Shown here in pieces: positions 4,912 through 9,436 of a stretch of 9,436 nt of DNA. The DNA is taken from NCBI GenBank assembly GCA_900772575.1, contig CAAHEN010000005.1, forward strand, positions 1 to 9,436. The letters are read 5' to 3'. Under the pieces are notes generated by a model. That model did not search any database, was not told the origin of the DNA, and saw only the letters and a program-made list of their open reading frames with translations. The stretch comes from Bacteroidaceae bacterium. GTDB taxonomy: Bacteria; Bacteroidota; Bacteroidia; Bacteroidales; Bacteroidaceae. The position numbers were made by a program, and so were the translations under genes. How positions within the stretch are numbered: the first letter of the stretch is position 1; each line of letters begins with the position of its first letter.

Positions 4912-7419
4912 ATGCCTGAAAAAATCCCCTCCATTTCACACGCGCCATCTGACACGGCAGCGGTGGCGGACATTGTGCTGCCACTGGCCGTGCCCGGGGC
5001 CTATACCTACACGGTTCCAGAGGAACTCGCCGACCGCATCACGGTGGGCAGTCGCGTTGTCGTCCCATTGGGGCAGCGCAAAACCTACACGGGCATCGTC
5101 GTGCGCTATCCCGGCACGCCGCCTGCCACCGACGTCGTGCTCAAAGCCGTGGCCGACGTTGTCGGGGACAGACCGCTGCTGTTGCCCGCACAGCTCGACC
5201 TCTGGCGCTGGTTGGCAGACTATTACATCTGCACACCGGGCGAAGTGATGAAGGCGGCCCTGCCATCAGGGCTGAAACTGGAGAGCGAGACAGCCGTCCG
5301 CGCCGTGGCTGGCGCCGAGCCACAGCCGGGCATGACGCCGCGAGAGGCCGACGTGCTGGCAGCCCTGCCGCAAGAAAAGAGCATCACCATCAATGACCTG
5401 ATGCGCCGCTTGGCCGGGCGTACCGGGGTGATGAAGGCCCTTCACCGTCTCGTGGCCTGTGGCGCCGCTGTTGTCAGCGAGAACCTGAAGCAGGGTTTCC
5501 AGCCGCGCACCGAACGCCATGTGCGCCTCGCCGCCCGCTACGCCAACGCCACAGCGCTGCACTTTCTCCTCGACAGCCTCCGCCGCAGCCCGCGCCGCAC
5601 GGCTGTGGTGACCGCGCTGCTCGACGAGGAAGGCCAACCGCTGGAAGAAGGCATGGCGCGCACAGCGCTGTTGCGTCGCCTGCCGGGAAGCGAAGGTGCC
5701 CTGACAAGTCTGCGCCACGACGGCGTCATCGACGCCTACGACGTGGTGACAGACCGGCTGCGCCCCATCGGCGAACGCGGTGCCACGCCGGATCCCATTC
5801 CGACACTGAGCAGTGCCCAGCAAACGGCCCTCGAAGCGGTGAAGGCGGCCTTCGCGAAGAAGAACGTCTGCCTGCTGCATGGCGTCACGTCGAGCGGAAA
5901 GACGGAAGTCTATATCCGCCTCATCTCCGACGAACTGGCGGCGGGGCGGCAAGTGCTCTATCTCTTGCCGGAAATCGCTCTGACCACACAAATCACCACA
6001 CGCTTGGGGCGCATATTCGGCGATCGGATGGGCGTCTACCATTCCAAATTCCCTGACGCCGAGCGTGTGGAACTCTGGCAACGGCAGCTCACCGATCGCG
6101 CCTTCCCCCTCATTCTCGGCGTACGCTCATCGCTTTTCCTGCCCTTCACCGATCTGGGCCTCATCATCGTCGACGAAGAGCACGAGACCAGTTACAAGCA
6201 GCAAGACCCGGCCCCGCGCTACAATGCCCGTGACGCGGCCATCATGCTTGGACGCCTGACAGGCGCCCGCGTGCTGCTGGGAACCGCCACACCCGCCGTC
6301 GAAACCTACCATAACGCCACGACGGGAAAATATGGCCTTGTCAGACTGACAGAACGCTATGGTGGCGTACAACTGCCCCGCACCGTCGTTGAGGACATCA
6401 AGGAGCTGCGCCGCAAGAAACTGATGAAGACGCCATTCTCACCGCGCCTGATCAATGAGACCCGCCGCGTACTGGCAGAGGGCGGACAGGTCATTTTCTT
6501 CCACAACCGCCGCGGCTACGCCCCCATTCTGGAATGCCACACCTGCGGCTGGACGCCCCATTGCAAAGCCTGCGACGTTCCCCTGACCTACCACCGGCAA
6601 ATGAATCGCTTGGTCTGTCACTACTGCGGTGCCAGCTATGCGGTACCCACCGTCTGTCCGAACTGCGCACAGGCCGACCTGCGCGACATCGGCGCTGGGA
6701 CGGAGAAGATAGAGACTGCCGTCGAGGAGATCTTTCCTGAAGCGCGCATCGGCCGCATGGATCTCGACACCACCCGCTCGCGCACGGCCTATGAGCGTCT
6801 CATCGGCGATTTCCAGAACGGCAAGACGAACCTGCTCATCGGCACGCAGATGGTCACCAAAGGGCTGGACTTCGGCGGTGTCCGCTTGGTGGGCATCATC
6901 AATGCTGACCAGATGCTCAACCGGCCAGACTTTCGCGCCCACGAACGGGCCTTCCAGATGATGGCCCAAGTGGCAGGGCGCGCCGGACGTCGCGACGAAC
7001 AGGGATTGGTCATCCTACAGACCAGACAACCGCAGCTGCCGGTCATCGCCCAAGTGGTGGGCAACGACTACGAAGGCCTCTACGCCAGTCAGATCACAGA
7101 GCGCAAGCTCTACGTCTTCCCGCCCCTTGTCCGCCTCATCTATATTTGTGTCAGACACCGCGACGAGGCCGTAGCAGACCACGCGGCGATGGCCCTCGCC
7201 GAAATATTGCGACCTAGTTTCGGTGAATATCTGTTGGGGCCGGATCGCCCCACCGTGGGCCGTGTGCAGTACCTGCACCTCCGGCGCCTAATGCTGAAAG
7301 TGCGGCCGGAACTGTCACCACAAGGCGTCAGGCACTGCCTGCTCGCCGCCACGGCGACGCTCCAAAGCATGCCGTCCTACAAAGGGGCCGGCATCTATTT
7401 CGACGTCGATCCCCTCTAG
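4912..7419 (+). CDS. priA: Primosomal protein N', replication restart helicase PriA
   Basis: PriA is the superfamily 2 3'-5' DNA helicase that recognises stalled forks and D-loops and reloads the replicative helicase through the restart primosome. The protein has 835 residues. Its N-terminal 3'-end-binding domain is visible as VPGAYTYTVPEEL through VVVPLGQRKTYTGIVV (about 28-64), with a winged-helix region after it. The helicase has Walker A GVTSSGKT (324-331), Walker B DEEH (421-424), GTATPA, and the late motifs QMVTKGLDFGGV and QVAGRAGR. Eight cysteines bind two zinc ions: C542, C545, C551, C554, C569, C572, C582, C585. All key elements are intact, and the length is plausible, somewhat above the 732 residues of the E. 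coli protein. It starts 11 nt after the antiporter stop with no promoter between, so it is probably co-transcribed and possibly translationally coupled. No PriB, PriC or DnaT gene is nearby. Confidence 0.98.
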   Translation: MPEKIPSISHAPSDTAAVADIVLPLAVPGAYTYTVPEELADRITVGSRVVVPLGQRKTYTGIVVRYPGTPPATDVVLKAVADVVGDRPLLLPAQLDLWRWLADYYICTPGEVMKAALPSGLKLESETAVRAVAGAEPQPGMTPREADVLAALPQEKSITINDLMRRLAGRTGVMKALHRLVACGAAVVSENLKQGFQPRTERHVRLAARYANATALHFLLDSLRRSPRRTAVVTALLDEEGQPLEEGMARTALLRRLPGSEGALTSLRHDGVIDAYDVVTDRLRPIGERGATPDPIPTLSSAQQTALEAVKAAFAKKNVCLLHGVTSSGKTEVYIRLISDELAAGRQVLYLLPEIALTTQITTRLGRIFGDRMGVYHSKFPDAERVELWQRQLTDRAFPLILGVRSSLFLPFTDLGLIIVDEEHETSYKQQDPAPRYNARDAAIMLGRLTGARVLLGTATPAVETYHNATTGKYGLVRLTERYGGVQLPRTVVEDIKELRRKKLMKTPFSPRLINETRRVLAEGGQVIFFHNRRGYAPILECHTCGWTPHCKACDVPLTYHRQMNRLVCHYCGASYAVPTVCPNCAQADLRDIGAGTEKIETAVEEIFPEARIGRMDLDTTRSRTAYERLIGDFQNGKTNLLIGTQMVTKGLDFGGVRLVGIINADQMLNRPDFRAHERAFQMMAQVAGRAGRRDEQGLVILQTRQPQLPVIAQVVGNDYEGLYASQITERKLYVFPPLVRLIYICVRHRDEAVADHAAMALAEILRPSFGEYLLGPDRPTVGRVQYLHLRRLMLKVRPELSPQGVRHCLLAATATLQSMPSYKGAGIYFDVDPL

Positions 7420-7430
7420 CTTTCAGGCAC

Positions 7431-7457
7431 AGGGCCGGCGTTTTGTATCCCGGCCTT
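7431..7457 (+). terminator. Possible terminator hairpin after priA
   Basis: AGGGCCGG (7431-7438) pairs with CCGGCCTT (7450-7457) over 8 positions including one G-U, with an 11-nt loop, beginning 12 nt after the priA stop. A second short hairpin, GGGAA/TTCCC (7459-7471), follows. There is no clear T-tract, so intrinsic termination is uncertain, but the position is right and a new promoter follows. Confidence 0.4.
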
Positions 7458-7514
7458 AGGGAAACTTTCCCAGACAAGCCGGATTTGCCCTGTCCTTTTC
7501 TCCGCACCGATAGG

Positions 7515-7546
7515 GGAAATCCGCTGAAAATCGGGATTTCCAGCGG
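7515..7546. repeat. Two overlapping, mutually exclusive inverted repeats
   Basis: GGAAATCC (7515-7522) is perfectly complementary to GGATTTCC (7534-7541). CCGCTG (7521-7526) is complementary to CAGCGG (7541-7546). The arms overlap, so only one stem can form at a time. The element lies between priA and the VTC promoter, about 30 bp upstream of its -33 box. It could be a protein-binding site, a second terminator, or chance. A perfect ACAATTGT (7555-7562) sits between it and the promoter. Confidence 0.35.
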
Positions 7547-7574
7547 GTTATGTTACAATTGTGTTAATGCCAGC

Positions 7575-7605
7575 TTGGCGGGCTCTGCTTTTTTCCTTAA
7601 ATTTG
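7575..7605 (+). promoter_or_regulatory. Promoter of the VTC-DUF4956-DUF2490 operon
   Basis: TTG (7575-7577), a 20-bp spacer and TAAATTTG (7598-7605) match the Bacteroidota consensus exactly. The -7 box ends only 7 nt before the ATG at 7613, so the start site should fall at or within a few bases of the start codon and the mRNA would be leaderless or nearly so. Confidence 0.75.
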
Positions 7606-7612
7606 CGACGTC

Positions 7613-8404
7613 ATGTTGAAGTACAAACTTGAAATAAACAATCTCCTGAGCGCATTGCGCCCCATCACGCTCGAGGAGATGGCATCCGTCCGGCTGATGA
7701 ACCGGACGGACACAAAGTTTGTCACCACTGTCCCCAAGCTCGTCGAACTGCTCTCACTCGTCGCCACTGACTACCAAGTGCAGGAGACCTGCGGCCACCG
7801 GCTGAGCCCCTACGCCACCACCTACTGGGACGACGCGGAGCGACACAGCATGTTCCGCCAGCACCACTGCGGCCACTCGCCACGCATGAAAGTGCGTGTG
7901 CGCACCTATCTAGACTCTTGCCTGACATTTCTGGAGGTCAAGCGGAAGGACAATCACGGAAAGACGGCCAAGACGCGTATCCGTATCGGCTCGCCCGAAA
8001 CGCTGGAGCAAGAGGCTGCCGCAACCGATTTCCTGCGTGAGGTATCAGGGCGTGCACTGGCCGATCTGCGTCCGACGCTCTCCAACCGCTTCGACCGCAT
8101 CACACTCGTCAACAATGCCCGCACAGAGCGCCTGACCCTTGATCTCTGCCTACACTTCCACAACTGCGAGACGGGACAGGAGGCCGATGTGGACGACCTT
8201 GTCATCATCGAGCTCAAGCGCGACGGGCGGCAGCCCTCCACCGTACTGCCACTGCTGCGCCGCCTGCGCATCAAACCCGCCGGATTCAGCAAATACTGCA
8301 TCGGCGTGGCGATGACCAATGCCAGCCTGCCCCAAAACCGCTTCAAGCCTCGCTTGAGGCGGCTCGGCAAGCTCGCCGCCTCAGTGGCGAATACAGCCCT
8401 CTGA
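7613..8404 (+). CDS. VTC-domain protein (polyphosphate polymerase-like, CYTH/TTM superfamily)
   Basis: 263-residue soluble cytosolic protein of the VTC family, whose yeast member Vtc4 polymerises ATP gamma-phosphate into polyphosphate inside a tunnel of basic residues and metal-binding acids. The pattern is visible: MNRTDTKFV (K35), MKVRVRTY (R94, R96), FLEVKRK (E108, K110), SNRFDRITL (R159, R163), LVIIELKRDG (E200, K202) and FSKYCIGVA (K227). These fit the alternating charged strands of a triphosphate tunnel, so the active site looks intact. I infer the residue matches by pattern, not alignment. There is no membrane segment or SPX domain. The start at 7613 keeps the LEEMASVRLMNRTDTKF lead-in but leaves almost no leader. 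M23 (7679) is an alternative that would give a leader of about 70 nt but trim the first helix. It is first in a likely operon with the DUF4956 gene 56 nt downstream. Polyphosphate synthesis by bacterial members like this is not established. Confidence 0.9.
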   Translation: MLKYKLEINNLLSALRPITLEEMASVRLMNRTDTKFVTTVPKLVELLSLVATDYQVQETCGHRLSPYATTYWDDAERHSMFRQHHCGHSPRMKVRVRTYLDSCLTFLEVKRKDNHGKTAKTRIRIGSPETLEQEAAATDFLREVSGRALADLRPTLSNRFDRITLVNNARTERLTLDLCLHFHNCETGQEADVDDLVIIELKRDGRQPSTVLPLLRRLRIKPAGFSKYCIGVAMTNASLPQNRFKPRLRRLGKLAASVANTAL

Positions 8405-8460
8405 AACAAGCATCATATTACATCACCTGTATTAACAAACCAGAAGACCCTTTACACCCA

Positions 8461-9126
8461 ATGCACTACCTCGCCTCTCTCTTCAATGAGAATGTCTGCA
8501 ACCTCGACGGCCTCGTCGAGATGTGCGTGCGCTTCCTCTTCAACCTCGTCATCGTCTGGTTCATCGTCCATTTTCTCTACTATCCGAAGGGACGCCGGCG
8601 CGACTACTACTTCACATTCCTACTGCTCGCAGTCAGCATTTTCATGCTCATCTACTTGATGGACGGCTCGAACCTGCAGATCGGGGCGGCATTGGGTCTC
8701 TTCGCCGTCTTCGGCATCATCCGCTACCGCACTGAGAGCGTGCCGATTCGCGAAATGACCTATCTTTTCTTTCTCGTAGCCCTCTCCGTGCTCAACGGCA
8801 CGAAGGCCGACCTGAGCCTCGTCGAGCGCCTGATCGCCAACCTGCTGCTTCTGGCCACGGTCTGGGGAACAGAGCGCCGCGTACTCGTCTATCGCGAGGG
8901 CTGCAAGTATGTGCGCTATGACAACATCGAACTCATCACGCCAGCGCGGCGCCAAGAGCTGATTGCTGATCTGGAACGCCGGTTGGGTGTCAAGGTACTG
9001 CGCGTCGAGATCGGAGCCGTGGACTTCCTGACCGACATGACGATGATCCGCGTCTTCTACGATGACCCAGACCAGACCATCAAGTCTGTCGACCGCATGC
9101 TCAAGCTGCCGCAAGAGGGCTTGTGA
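8461..9126 (+). CDS. DUF4956 inner-membrane protein
   Basis: 221-residue membrane protein of the DUF4956 family, function unknown. About five hydrophobic segments are visible: near 25-41 (FLFNLVIVWFIVHFLYY), 50-67, 73-88, 100-113 and 121-135. The third ends in GLFAVFGIIRYRTESVPIREM (79-99), the stretch by which I recognise the family. A basic loop GRRRD (44-48) follows the first segment, suggesting that loop is cytosolic. Residues 136-221 are a soluble domain with ferredoxin-like beta-alpha-beta spacing (VLRVEIGAVDFLTDMTMIRVFYDD), probably cytosolic. In Bacteroidota this family often sits beside VTC-domain and CotH-type genes, and here it directly follows the VTC gene. A role as membrane anchor, channel or export partner for the VTC product is inference. 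No promoter is visible in the 56-nt A-rich gap before it. Confidence 0.9.
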   Translation: MHYLASLFNENVCNLDGLVEMCVRFLFNLVIVWFIVHFLYYPKGRRRDYYFTFLLLAVSIFMLIYLMDGSNLQIGAALGLFAVFGIIRYRTESVPIREMTYLFFLVALSVLNGTKADLSLVERLIANLLLLATVWGTERRVLVYREGCKYVRYDNIELITPARRQELIADLERRLGVKVLRVEIGAVDFLTDMTMIRVFYDDPDQTIKSVDRMLKLPQEGL

Positions 9127-9199
9127 TCGGTAGACCGGACGGTGGCACCTGGCGTTTTCCATGAGTTACCCTTCCATCCCTATCCCAAAAATTCAACCT

Positions 9200-9436
9200 A
9201 TGCCATTCAAACGACCCCTCCGCCCCCTGTTTCGCGCCGCCGTCCTGGTGATAGCGGCTGCGGCACCATCAAGCGTACAAGCCGGTGACGACTTCGGCCT
9301 GTGGACCGATGTCAGCGCCGAACGCAAAATCAGCAAGCGCTTCAGTGTCGAAGCCGGACTGGACTTCCGCGCCGAGCAGCAATTGCGCGACGCCTCCCGC
9401 TGGAGTCTCTCGGCGGGTGGCAGTTACAAAGCCACG
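9200..9436 (+). CDS. DUF2490-like predicted outer-membrane protein (N-terminal part, cut by window edge)
   Basis: Only the first 79 residues are in the window. They start with a signal peptide (MPFKRPLRPLFRAAVLVIAAA to SSVQA, cleavage before GDD). The mature start, DDFGLWTDVSAERKISKRFSV followed by alternating residues ending RWSLSAGGSYKAT, fits the first strands of a beta-barrel of the DUF2490 type, common in Bacteroidota; I recognise this by pattern. An in-frame ATG at 9161 would add 13 residues in front of the signal peptide and is less likely. The ATG at 9200 also has the A-rich upstream tract usual for this phylum. The gene follows the DUF4956 stop by 73 nt with no promoter or clear terminator between, so it is probably the third gene of the operon. 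Barrel size and function cannot be judged. Confidence 0.75.
   Translation, partial: MPFKRPLRPLFRAAVLVIAAAAPSSVQAGDDFGLWTDVSAERKISKRFSVEAGLDFRAEQQLRDASRWSLSAGGSYKAT

Noticed and set aside
5266..6081. 271-residue minus-strand frame inside priA
   Set aside because: Shadow of priA, which has a complete set of helicase motifs across this segment.

Overview
This window looks like chromosomal DNA of a high-GC member of the Bacteroidota, most likely order Bacteroidales. Four promoters match the Bacteroidota sigma pattern exactly (TTG, 19-20 bp, TAnnTTTG). A fifth is a near match, strong Shine-Dalgarno sites are absent, and the gene families (secreted GH20 hexosaminidase, 56-residue 2[4Fe-4S] ferredoxin, VTC-DUF4956-DUF2490 cluster) are typical of that phylum. 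I cannot fix the genus. I see no mobile element, CRISPR array, tRNA or rRNA.

Layout. (1) 1-1404, minus strand: most of a secreted GH20 beta-N-acetylhexosaminidase, cut by the left edge. (2) 1405-1764: a divergent control region with a promoter facing each way and a 7-bp inverted repeat between them. (3) 1765-1935, plus: a small 2[4Fe-4S] ferredoxin. (4) 1936-2677: 742 bp without a convincing protein gene but rich in inverted repeats. It includes a consensus minus-strand promoter with a perfect 14-bp palindrome in its spacer, and just downstream of it a run of hairpins (2323-2467) that could be an unrecognised structured RNA. (5) 2656-7457, plus: a promoter, a leader hairpin, a CPA2-type cation/proton antiporter with a long cytosolic tail, and priA 11 nt behind it. 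These probably form a two-gene operon ending near a GC-rich hairpin. (6) 7575 to the right edge, plus: a second operon encoding a VTC-type (polyphosphate polymerase-like) CYTH-superfamily protein, a DUF4956 membrane protein, and the start of a DUF2490-like predicted outer-membrane protein.

How the genes fit together. The hexosaminidase and ferredoxin are separate housekeeping or nutrient functions. The antiporter and PriA share transcription but have no evident functional link. The last operon is the most interesting protein-coding part. It puts a cytosolic enzyme that may make or bind a polyanion, an inner-membrane protein of unknown function and a probable outer-membrane protein in one transcription unit, which suggests an envelope-spanning system. 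The main non-coding candidate is the hairpin array at 2323-2467.
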